From Closterium sp. NIES-65 (lineage: Eukaryota; Streptophyta; Zygnematophyceae; Desmidiales; Closteriaceae): a DNA stretch of 64,000 bases. The stretch's first letter is position 1. The number at the start of each line of letters is the position of its first letter. Shown in pieces: positions 1-9,575 of this stretch. The position numbers and the translations under genes were made by a program. Under the pieces are notes generated by a model, which worked only from the letters and a program-made list of their open reading frames with translations, made no database searches and was not told the DNA's origin. Location of the stretch: NCBI GenBank assembly GCA_948144175.1, contig CANXME010000213.1, forward strand, positions 3,496,501-3,560,500, in the 5' to 3' direction.

Positions 1-2485
1 GTAGGCTCGCAGGAGGCCAGAGGAGAACTCTCCGCCTCTGTCAGAGTGCAGACGCAGAACAGGAAAGTCTGAGCCGAAGCTCCGCCTGAGCTAGAGACGA
101 GCTGCGCGGATCCAGTCGATCAACACCTCAGTGACATCACCCTTGCTGCGCAAGGGGAAGACTGTGGTGTAACGCGAGTAGTCGTCAACCACCAACAGGA
201 AGTAGCGCTCGTGACCCTGCCCACGGACGCGGGCTGGGCCCCACACGTCCATGTGAAGCGTCTCCAGCGGGGCCTCTGTCGGAGGAAACTGGGAGGAGTG
301 AGGGGCAGCACGCTGGCGCCCCTCGACGCAGGGAACGCAGGCAGGGGCAGGCCCCGGGGGAAGGGGAGGGAGGGACCGGGGGAGACCAGAGACAAGGACA
401 CGGGACGCCATGCCTCGGAGACGAGGCAGGGAAGGGTGACCAAGGCGGTGGTGCCAAAGGAGAGTCTCGTGAGACAGGAGACGACACGAGCAAGGGGCTG
501 ACTCAGGACCAGACCTGGACGCTGCAGCAAACAACTGACCCGACGCAGCTACCCAACTAGACGCAGTGACTGGAGGAGACTCAGTGGTTAGTGTGTACAG
601 GCTCGACCCCGGCTGACGTGTAAACATCGCTAAGTGTCGGCCCGACCGAGCCTCAGTCCAGTGTGTCACCCGCTGGCTCGCAGGAGTGAACTGGTGAACT
701 CCCCCATCCTGTAGGTCAGCACCACTCACCAAGTTCGTAGAGAACGAGGGGAGGTAAAGACCAGACAGGGTGCCAGAGGGAGCTGCCGGACACGGGAGGA
801 CAGTGGAGAAGTGAGCAAGGACAAGACCCCTAGAGGGGTCTGCCAGAAAGACTGCAACTGGCCGACTAAGCGGCGTGAGTGTGGTGCGGTCTCGAAAGAA
901 GGACCGAGAAGCCCCCAAGTCAAGGGTGAAGGTGAGGGAGGCCAAAGCCGACGCAGTACTTGAGAGAGCAGACTCACCAGCACCTGAGGAAGCAGACGCA
1001 CTAGCACCTAGAGTAGCAGCCTTGCTAGCACCAAGAGCAGCAGCCTCACCAGTACCTAGAGCAGCAGTCGCAATGCACAGGTTGGGCGGAAAACACCGGT
1101 AACAGTCACCCTCATCACTAATAGTCACAGCATACATGGCAGCAAGAATAGCATCAAAGTCAAGGTCAAAGATAGCTACTCCCGCCCTAGACAGCTCGCC
1201 CCAGCGAGGGATCTCAGTGGCCTCAGGGAACTGGTGATGCCAAGCGTCCGTCAAGCGGCCAAAGCAGCGTTGGGTGGGGTGCACACCTCCGCACTACTCA
1301 CCCGCGCGGTCGTCGGTGCGCAGGACGAAGGTGCACGGACCAGTACCCCCACCCCGCTGGCATGCAGCGTACCACTCATGGAGCTGTTGAGGGGGGGGGG
1401 GGGGGGTGTCACAAGTGCGCTGCTGCTGCTGCTGTTGCTGGCGCTGGCCACCACCGGAGCCGACCCTCTGCGCAGCGCCACCCCGACTAGCTCCACCTCC
1501 TCCGCCTCCGCCTCCTCCTCCGCCGCCACCTCCGCCACCTCCGCTCCCACCGCCACAGTCGCCTCCGCCTCTGCCTCCACTGCCGCCACCGACACCTCCA
1601 CCCCCGCCACCACTCCCACCACCACCCCCACCCCCTCCGCCGGCTCCACCGCCACCTCCACCGCCCCCGCCAGCTCCTCCAGCGCCCTTGCCCCCCTTGC
1701 CCTTGCCTGTGCGGCGCTTCCCCAAAGGGGCAGACGCAGCGCCGACCGACTCGAAACCAACGAGGTTGGCCGCAGCAGCAGAAGCAACAGAGGGCAAGAG
1801 GGGGGAGGGAGAACACCCCTCAAAGACGGGGGTGCGGGGGTCACCACGGGAGGCTCCTACAACGACTATGCTCTTCTCTGCTGCTAGGAGGGCCTTCTCG
1901 AGGAGGTCAACGGTGAGAGTGGTGGGGCAAACAGAGAGAAAGTGGTCCCTGACTACGCGGAGGGAGTCAGGGAGACGGGCGACTATGTAGTAGAGGGTGA
2001 TGTACATGGGGGGGGGGGGGGGGGTTCTTGGCACAGAACTCAGCAGGAAGCGCAGCGCGGTAGCGACTGTCACTAGTGTGGAGGTGCGTAATGAGGCCAG
2101 TGACTGTGGGAAAGGCAGCAAGGTCATGAAAGAGGTACGGTAGCATGAGGCGGCTCAGTGCAGAAGTGGCAGGGGAGGATTAGCGTGCAACTACAGCGTC
2201 GTACAAGGTCTGAGCACTCTTGTACTGGCTAAAGTGCGCACACTCAGAGGTAGGCAGGTGGCGACGCACAGCAAGACGTGCAGCAGCATCGCATGTGGCC
2301 CACTGTGAGCGAACAGTGGCGTCAGCATCAGCAGAAGGGGCAGGAGAGGCACCAGAGGTGAGGTCAAAGAGGGAGAGACCGTCTGCCCTATCGCACTGTA
2401 AGAAAAGCTGCAGGTCATCTATCCAGACGTCAAAGTCAATGGCCCGACCCTCAGCGTCAAAAGCGAGGACACTAGGGGTAGCCAT
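1..2485 (-). pseudogene. E1 broken gag-pol (Gag, protease, start of integrase)
   Basis: Gag starts at 2485 with MATPSVLAFDAEGR, as in E3. The frame then breaks several times: a stop at 2180-2182 after VVAR, a frameshift at a 17-base G run (2008-2024; C on the coding strand) before MYITLYY, a second G run near 1391-1405, and TAG codons at 1294-1296 and 91-93. The two TAG codons match CAG in paralogous copies. Between the breaks one sees a Gly-rich tract (about 1500-1700), a QQQ tract, a Cys/His motif ending in HPTQRC, the protease motif LDLGASRSFFRD (the usual DSG has become DLG), the pre-integrase HHRLGHPS and the integrase start HMDVWGP. The element cannot encode a complete polyprotein. Confidence 0.9.
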
Positions 2486-2552
2486 GACAGCAGTAGACTA
2501 GCAGCGCGAACAGTAGGGTAAGGGCACTGCAGTGACAAAGGCACTGCTCTTA

Positions 2553-3530
2553 CCGGACAGGGCGGCTCGGGCGGCTTGGCGGTGCGGGCGGCTCGGCTGC
2601 AGGGCGACTCGGCGGCTCGGCTGCTGGGCGGCTCGGCGGCTCGGCTGCTCGGCGGCTCGGCTGCTCGGCTGCTGAGCGGCTCGGCGGCTCAGCTGCTGGG
2701 CAGCTCGGGGGCTTGGCGGCTCGGCTGCTCGGCTGCTGGGCGGCTCGGCGGCTCGGCGGCTCGGCGGCTCGGCTGCTGGGCAGCTCAGCGGCGCGGCGGC
2801 TTGGCTGCTGGGCTGCTCGGCGGCGGCGGGTCCAGACTCAGGGACGGCGGTGGGGCCGAGAGGAGGCCGCAGAAGGCGGCTCGAGGGGCCAGGTGGAGCG
2901 GCGGGGAGGCCAGGTGGAGCGGCGGCGGGGCCGGGTGAGGCAGCATCGGGGCCGGGAAGGGCGGCGTCGTGGCCGTAGGAGTAGGCGACGGGGCCAGCCG
3001 AGGTGGCGCCGGGGCCGGGAAGGGTGGCGCCGGGGCCGCAGGAGTAGGCGCCGGGGCCATAAGTGGAGGGCGGCGACGGGGCCGCTGAAGGAGGCGGCGG
3101 AGCTGCTGAAAGAGCGGCGAAGGAGCCGCTGAAGGAGGCGGCGGAGCCGCTGAAGGAGGCGGCGGAGCCGCTGAAAGGGCGGCGACGGGGCCGCTGTAAG
3201 AGGCGGCGACGGGCCGTAAGGGGAGGGCGGTGACGGGACCGCTGAAGGAGGCGGCGAAGCCGCTGAAAGGGCGGCGACGAGGCCGCAGGTGAAAGGGCGG
3301 CGACGGGCCACAGGGGGAGGGCGGCGACGGGCCGCCGAGGGCGGTACGACGGGGCCGCGGAAGGGGCGGCGCGACGGGGCCGCGAAAGGGCGGCGCGACG
3401 CGGCCGCGAAGGCTGGTGCGACGGGACCGCTAAGGGCGGCGCGACGGGCCGCTAAGGGCAACGTGACGGGGCCGCTAGGGAAGGCGCGACCGTAAGCGCG
3501 CTTCGGGCAGGGGCGGGACGCGGCCCGGGC
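2553..3530 (-). repeat. E1 leader: GC-rich tandem repeats
   Basis: About 1 kb between gag and the primer-binding site is made of imperfect GC-rich repeats. Units of the GGCGGCTCGG type fill 2565-2830, and longer units containing GGCGGCG/GGGGCCG fill 2830-3480. Open frames across it on both strands are repeat artefacts (runs of Ala, Arg, Gly and Pro). It lies where every other family A element has a different GC-rich repeat block. Confidence 0.85.
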
Positions 3531-3563
3531 AGGAAAAAAGAAAGGTCGGTGTGCCCTAGGAAC

Positions 3564-3593
3564 AGTTCCCACTAGGGAACCTGCTCGATACCA
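3564..3593 (-). promoter_or_regulatory. E1 primer-binding site and adjacent hairpin
   Basis: On the coding strand the base after the LTR begins TGGTATCGAGCAGG, close to the plant Copia primer site complementary to initiator tRNA-Met (TGGTATCAGAGC). It is followed directly by GGTTCCC-TAGT-GGGAACT, a seven-pair stem with a four-base loop. The stem is kept in every family A element although its sequence varies. Confidence 0.75.
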
Positions 3594-3725
3594 TGTGGAA
3601 AAGAGAACGAGAATGGAATGAACTATGAAACAGTTGGGTACAAGTACTAACCCTAATTGGGTTGTACCCCTTATGGGCTACCCCACTACAGCCTACACAA
3701 ATGCATAAGCTATAATGTTCTGATA
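3594..3725 (-). repeat. E1 5' LTR (132 bp)
   Basis: Homologous to the 132-134 bp LTRs of E3, E5 and E9, sharing the core around CTATAGCCTACAC and GGGTTGTACCCC. On the plus strand it starts TGTGGAAAAG directly after the primer-binding site and ends TTCTGATA, against TTCTGACA in relatives. The terminal change CA to TA fits its age. Confidence 0.88.
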
Positions 3726-6386
3726 CCAGGAACCAATCGCTACGCCAAGCTTGAGAAGGTTTACAGTGACTTTCTTAACGTAGGACACTGCGGCATCAAC
3801 GACAAACTCTACACATTTACCTTCGTCGACGCCGGAACGCGCCACGTGTGGGTCGTAAATGTGGAAGCGCGCAGCAGAGCCTACGAAGCATTCCGTTTGT
3901 GGCTGGCGCACGCGCAGCGGCAATCTGGGGAGAAATTGAAGATCTGGCAGTTCGATGGTGCGGCGGAGTTCAGGAGCAAGGAACTGCAGGATTACCTCGC
4001 GCAAAAGGGCATCGAGCATCACATCTCCCTCCCCTACGCGCACCAGCACCAGGGCGTAGCGGAGCGCACGAATCGCACTCTCATGACAAAGGTACGAGCG
4101 CTAATGCGGCAGGCAAAGCTCCCGCCGATCTACTGGACCTACGCGATGCACCACGCCGTGCGGGTGCACAACCTGCTGTCAACCACCGCAATCACCGGCA
4201 ACTCCTCGCCGCAAGTGAAATGGACGGGAAGAAAGGGGGACACCTCCATGCTCCGTGTCTGGGGCTGCATGGTTCAATACCAACCGCCAACATCAACCAT
4301 CCGGAAGTTCAAGAGCTGCGCGCGCTGGGGAATCCACCTTGGCATCAGCCACGAACACAAGGCGTGGATCATCCTGGATCTCCTAAGCCAGAAAATCAAG
4401 AATGCGCGCGATGTCATCTTCTACGAGCGACTGTTTCTGCAACAATTTCGTGACGACGAGCAGACGAACGCAAACCGCGTCTACGCCAACGAGGGCTACA
4501 GCTACGCCTCACCTGAGGACGAAGTAGCAGCAGCAATTCTGGAGCAGGATCCCAGAGGCGAGTTCACAAGGGGCGATCGCCGCGACGACGACGACGATGA
4601 TTCAGGTGAAGGAGGAACAGGCGCAACAGGAGGAGGCGCAGCAGGAGGAAGCAGAAGCGGCGGAGACACAGCACCGCCAGCACCGCCTGAACCAAAAAGC
4701 GATGATGACAACGTGCAGGAAGTCGTCACTCAACATCGCCACGACAGCACTGTCACCGGTCTCCAGCTACTTGGACTACACGCTGCCATCTCCACTGCTC
4801 CGCGCATCATCGAACCTAAGAACCCACGGCAAGCTCTCATAGGCCCACACAGCAAGGAGTGGCGCGAAGCAATGGATGCAGAAATCCAGGCACTCGAGTC
4901 ACGCGACACCTGGGTGCTCGTCGACCGTGCAGCAGTAAAGGGGAGAAGGATTCTCTCCGGAAAATGGGTCTTCCGAGTGAAGACAGGAGCCGACGGAAGG
5001 ATTGAGCGATTCAAGGCACGCTGGGTGGTGCGCGGCTACGATCAAAGGCACGGGATTGATTTTGACCAGACATTTGCACCGGTCAGCCGTCACACGTCCG
5101 TCAGAATTCTCCTCGCCATCGTAGCCGCACGATACCTACCACTCCGGCAGATCGATGTGAAGAATGCGTTCCTGTACGCGTTAGTGGACGTCGTGATCTA
5201 CGTGGAACAGCCACACACTTACGGCGACGGAGACCCACGCGTCTGTCAGCTATGCAAGTCCCTCTATGGGATCAAACAGGCATCGAGACTCTGGCAGCAG
5301 TACCTGCACAACATACTGCTTGAAATCGGGTTCAAGCAGCTGCCTCACGATCCTGGAATGTATCGCCGCGATTTCCGCGGCGAATACATCCTCCTCACGG
5401 TCTACGTCGACGACCTTCTCTACATAGGCTGAAGCAACGAACTACTCGAGTAGTTTGAGAGAAGCCTTGCAGGGCACGTCGACATCACCTGCGGTCATGA
5501 TGTGAAGCAGTTTCTCAGACTCAACATCACCTACTCGCCGGAAGCCATTCATCTCTCAGCAGCGAAGTATGCGGAGGAGCTTAGCAAGAGCTTCAACATT
5601 GCGCATGCACCATTCTCCACCCCTTACCGCACTCCAGGACCCAACCACAAGCCTGACAACAAAGCCCTGTCCCCTGGTGGGCTTCACACTTACCAGCAGC
5701 AGTTGGGATGCCTGCTTTTCGCATCTGTCACCTGCAGGCCCGACCTCTCCTACATTGCGAGCCAGTTGGCTCAGTACTCACGCAAACCAACGGCTGAGAA
5801 TCTCTCAGATCTTCAGCGAGCCCTTCAATTCTTCATCTCCATGCCCAATGTCGGGCTCAGTTACTCCACCATCCCAACCACATCCTTCAGCCTCGTCGGC
5901 TACGTTGATGCCGATCACGCCGCTGATCCTGACAATCGACGGTCCAGGACAGGGTTCCTCTTCCGCCTCGAGCCCAGCGGCCCCATCTCCTGGAACTCTC
6001 AGAAGCAGGACTTGGTTGCCCTGTCATCGGCGGAAGCTGAATTTATCGCAGCAACAGCAGCTGTTCGCGAAGGTCTCTACCTTCAGGAACTGCTGCAGGA
6101 AGCGAAAATTCCGGCCTCAACGAACTTTCGCCTGCACTGCGACAATCAGAGCGCGATCGGGATCGCGAACAAACCTGGCTTCGTCAACCGCACCAAGCAC
6201 ATCGCACTGCGGTACTTCTTCGTCAAGGACGAAGTTGACAAGGGCAAAGTTGACCTGACATACTGCCCAACGGGTGACATGGCAGCAGACTTCCTCACGA
6301 AGAAACTGCCGCGTCAGCAGTACCAGCACTGCTCCAAACTCAGCGGGGTAGTCAAGCGGGTCAATGCTCGCTACGGCCAGGAGTGA
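3726..6386 (+). pseudogene. E2 pol remnant: integrase, RT, RNase H
   Basis: The frame enters at the integrase (YAKLEKVYSD), passes the core Asp in FTFVDAGTRHVW, a degenerate second Asp block (FDGAAEF, usually SDGGGEF) and the Glu in GVAERTNRTL. An acidic linker near 4590-4720 precedes RT, which has TFAPVSRHTSVRILLA and the catalytic YVDDLLYIG. TGA at 5430-5432 and TAG at 5451-5453 break it just after the RT active site. Reading resumes at about 5502 with the RT C-terminus and RNase H (GYVDADHAADPDNRRSRTG, SSAEAEF, HCDNQSAI) and ends in TGA at 6384-6386. With the 5' part gone and two stops this is dead sequence. Confidence 0.9.
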
Positions 6387-6393
6387 AGGGGGG
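6386..6393 (+). promoter_or_regulatory. E2 polypurine tract
   Basis: AAGGGGGG directly precedes the TGTTACG start of the 3' LTR, the expected place for plus-strand priming. It overlaps the last base of the pol stop codon. Confidence 0.8.
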
Positions 6394-6836
6394 TGTTACG
6401 AATAGTGGTTAATGAAAAACACTATTGCGCACTCCTCACCGTAGCAAAGCCGAAGCATGCACTATCGAGAGTGAAGACGAAAAGGCAGAAGAAACGCGAA
6501 GGGACAGACGGCTACGAGGAGCATCTGGACCGTCAGACAGACAGCATCAGGCAGCAGTAGTGGCGAGGATTCTGCCCGAACAGTTACGTAACCACTCGGA
6601 GTCGCACGGTTGGATTTCGCTGCAATAAGGGAATGTACCCCTTAGAGTACATGGCTAGTTAGGTCGTTTCGAATTCCCCTGTACTCATATTTGTATTCCC
6701 TGTACTGCATGTTTTTATTATCTCAAGCATTTACATTCACTCTGCTATTTGAGGTCAAGGGCCCACCACCGTTAGGCTAGAAGTGTGCGAACCTTCCTGA
6801 GGTGATCCTGGTTACGATCACTTTCTGATCGCAATA
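6394..6836 (+). repeat. E2 3' LTR (443 bp)
   Basis: Starts TGTTACGAATAGTGG and ends CTGATCGCAATA. It aligns over its full length to the 5' LTR of E11 at 60497-60939, with scattered substitutions only. The terminal CA has become TA. A 67-codon open frame inside it is present in both LTR copies but has no recognisable domain and is probably chance. Confidence 0.92.
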
Positions 6837-9231
6837 CCCCTTAGTTCACATCGTTTAGTTCCTTGGTGGCTGAGCAGAGGGCGATATATTCTGCTTCAGC
6901 TGAAGAGAGAGCGATTAGTTCCTGCTTGCTCGACTGCCAGGAGATGGGTCCGATAGGCTCGAGACGATAGATGTAGCCAGTGCGAGAGCGCCTGTTATCT
7001 GAATCGCCGGCATGATCGGCATCGACATAGCCGATTAGCTTCGTTGATGTAGCTTCGCTCTTGTAGTAAGTCAGGCCGATCGTCGGAGTGCTCACAAAGC
7101 AGTGTAGTGCGCGGTCGAGCTCCGCCAGGTGCTCTGCTTCGGGTTTCTTGAGGTAGGTAGCGAGTTGGCTTGCGGAGTAGGACAGATCTGGGCGGCAGGT
7201 GACGGCTGCGAAGAGGAGGCAGCCCAGCTTCCTCTGGTAGTCGCGTATTCCGGCAGTCTTGAGTGGAGCGGAATTTCCTTTGTCATTTCCTGCCGTGTAG
7301 CGGTATGGCGTGGCGATAGTGGTAGGTGTGAGCGAGAAGCACTTGGCGATGGTGTCGGCATATTTCTCGACGCTGAGGTAGATAGCATTCTCTTCTTCGC
7401 GGATGTTGAGTCCGATGTAGAGCAGGTCGTCGTCATAGACGATCAGCAGGATGTAGTCGGTGTCTTTAGTGAATCGATACATCCCTTGGTCGTGAGGCAG
7501 TTGGCGGAATCCGATGCGAGTGAGGCGAGTGTGTAGGTGTTGTTGCCACAGCCGCGGGGCTTGTTTAATTCCGTAGAGCGACTTCAGTAGCTGGCAAACC
7601 TGATTAGGTTTCCCGTGAGTACCGTGTGGGAGTTCGACGAAGATTTCGGCGTCGACGGGTGCGTAGAGGAATGCTTTGGCGACATCAATTTGTCGCAATT
7701 TCTTCTTCTTCATGGCGACAACGGCGAGAAGAATTCGAAGAGAGGTATGTCGGCTAACCGGGGCGAATGTCTCGGTGAAGTCCCGTCCGTGCTCCTGGTC
7801 AAATCCACGCACGACCCAGCGTGCTTTGAATTTCTCGATCGTGCCGTCTGCTTTCGTTTTCATGCGGAAGACCCATTTCCCGGTGAGAATGGTCTTGTTC
7901 CTTGCCACGCTTGCGGGAACGACCTTCCAGGTGTTGCGTTCCTCCAATGCCTTTAATTCTCTGTCCATGGCTTCACGCCATTTCTCCCTGTGTTCCCCCC
8001 CTAGAGCCTGCTGAACCGTCGCAGGCTCTTTAGGAAGTGCGTTGCCGTGGACTGCGGTGACGAGCCCGAGAATCTGCAGTCCAGTCTGTGAGTATCGAGG
8101 GAGTGTTGTGTCCTCGGGATAAGCTGCTTCGTCTCCCGCTTCTGGGTCGGGTATGAAATTCGGCCCTATCCGTTCTGCTTCGTTTGTGTTGACTGTCGCA
8201 GGTGTTACGTAACCGTTGTCGGCGAAGTGATAGAAGACCTCGGCGTTGACACTGTCGCGAGGATTTTCTTCGTCCATGGGCACGTCGACGGAGCAGAACG
8301 GGAGAGGTCCGGCTTCTTCCGATGCGTTTTCGACGTTCTGTTTGTCCCAGTCTGCTTCGTCCGCTGCTAAGGCGAAGGCTCGGTCACCACGAAAGCCACC
8401 TGTGAGGTCCTGATTCTCGTGCAAGTTGGCGAGGTACGTCTGAAGTGTGAGTCGCTCGTAGAAGATCACATCACGTGCTGCTACTGTTTCCTTTGAGTGG
8501 ACGTCGAAAATTTTCCACGCGTTGTAATTCTTTTCGATGCCGAGGTGTAGTCCCCACTGTGCCCGTTGTGAAAATCTTCCCGCTCGTGCTTCTGGGGGTC
8601 GGTACTGTACCATGCATCCGAAAACTCGTAACATTCTTGTGCTGCCCTGCTTTCCTGTCCACAGCAGATGCGGTGATGCGTTGTTCGGGAGTGAGGACGA
8701 CGATAGCAAGTTGTGCAGCATGACAGCATGGTCCATTGCTGCAGGCCACTGGTGGTTGGGTAGCCGCATGCCACGTAGCAGTTTGCGCATGCTGTTCAGT
8801 AGAGTCCTGTTCATTCTTTCTGCGACACCTTGCTGCTGATGGGTGTAGGGAAGGGAGAGGAGTTGCTTGATTCCCCTTTCCGCCAGGTACTGCTTGAAGC
8901 GCTGAGAGGTGTATTCTCCTCCTCCGTCTGACTGGAAGCTTTTCAGCTGTGTTCCTGATTCTCTCTCTGCTACCGGTAGCCAAGCGGCGAACGCTGCGAG
9001 TGCCATGTCGCGGCTGGGTAGGTTTCGATGCCAGACGTATCGAGTAGCGGCGTCGATGAACGTTATCGTGTAATTGTAGGTAACTTGTCCTGGTTCTCGA
9101 TTGAAGAGGATGTCGCTGTACACCTTCTCGAGTGGTGCGTACGCGGGTGCACTCGGGTTGTGGTGGGAAGCAAACGGTCGATGTGGTAAGTCGGCTTCGG
9201 GACAGATGAGGCAAGTTCCTCGTGCCCGTTG
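6837..9231 (-). pseudogene. E4 pol: integrase, RT, RNase H (3' part)
   Basis: Integrase: zinc-region Cys pair in GTCLICPEADLPH, core Asp in ITFIDAATRYVW, SDGGGEYTS, and QGVAERMNRTL. RT: WVVRGFDQEHGRDFTETFAP, then VYDDDLLYIG where YVDD is normal. Directly after this motif the protein jumps to LNIREEENAIYL. Compared with E2, about 30 codons between LLYIG and the LNI block are missing in frame. RNase H: GYVDADHAGDSDNRRSRTG and SSAEAEYIALC, cut off by E2. Apart from that deletion the frame is open from 9231 to 6841. Confidence 0.9.
9227..9231. repeat. Target-site duplication of E3, left copy (CGTTG)
   Basis: CGTTG directly left of the E3 3' LTR matches CGTTG at 16645-16649 directly right of its 5' LTR. 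The two copies lie inside the E4 reading frame. Confidence 0.95.
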
Positions 9232-9363
9232 TGAGAAGAATTGAACGAGAATGAAATGACTATGAACGAAGTGAGTACAAATAGGAAACCCTAATTGTGT
9301 TGTACCCCCTATGGGATACCCCACTATAGCCTACACAAATAAGTGAGCTATAATGTTCTGACA
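9232..9363 (-). repeat. E3 3' LTR (132 bp)
   Basis: Plus strand runs from TGAGAAGAATTG to TTCTGACA. It differs from the 5' LTR at two sites (GACTAT against TACTAT, GTGAGCT against GTAAGCT). The LTR is unusually short for a Copia element. Confidence 0.95.
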
Positions 9364-9575
9364 CACCCCCATAGGCAAAGTGGGGGAGAACAGGGGGTCA
9401 CAAGACCAGTCAAGCAAAGCAAAGCAAAGCTCAGGGTGGATCACAAAGTCACCACACATTCCGAGCACAAGTTCAAAGGCCACAAGGCCAGTTCACATGC
9501 AAGATCATATATAGAGATATACAAGAGTCAAGCAGGCAAGAGCAAGAGTATATATAGGTGAAGGTACAAGTAAAG

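Larger units (their letters stand above)
1..3725 (-). mobile_element. E1: Copia element family A, 5' part, cut by window edge
   Basis: The 5' LTR lies at 3594-3725. The primer-binding site, leader repeats, gag and the start of pol run leftwards to the window edge inside the integrase. The LTR end (3725) abuts the interior of a different Copia integrase (E2), so E1 is an insertion into E2. The target duplication cannot be checked because the other end is outside the window. The LTR is more diverged than those of E3, E5, E7 and E9 and the coding region is broken, so this is an older copy. Family membership rests on close protein similarity to E3. Confidence 0.92.
3726..6836 (+). mobile_element. 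E2: Copia element family B, 3' part
   Basis: This is the 3' part of a plus-strand Copia element, from inside the integrase to a complete 443-bp 3' LTR. Its 5' part was displaced to beyond the left window edge by the insertion of E1. The 3' LTR ends at 6836, directly against the RNase H reading frame of E4, so E2 is itself an insertion in E4. The LTR is the same length as, and about 96 percent similar by eye to, the 5' LTR of E11. Confidence 0.92.

Noticed and set aside
2838-3572. Long open frames of 120-290 codons across the GC-rich leaders and across the strand opposite gag-pol
   Set aside because: They are low-complexity (Ala, Arg, Gly, Pro, Leu runs) or antisense shadows of Gag-Pol in GC-rich DNA. 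Their composition follows the repeats and no domain is visible.
6425-6628. 67-codon frame inside the 443-bp LTR, present in both E2 and E11
   Set aside because: Short, highly charged, no domain, and the two LTR copies are similar everywhere, so conservation is not specific to the frame.
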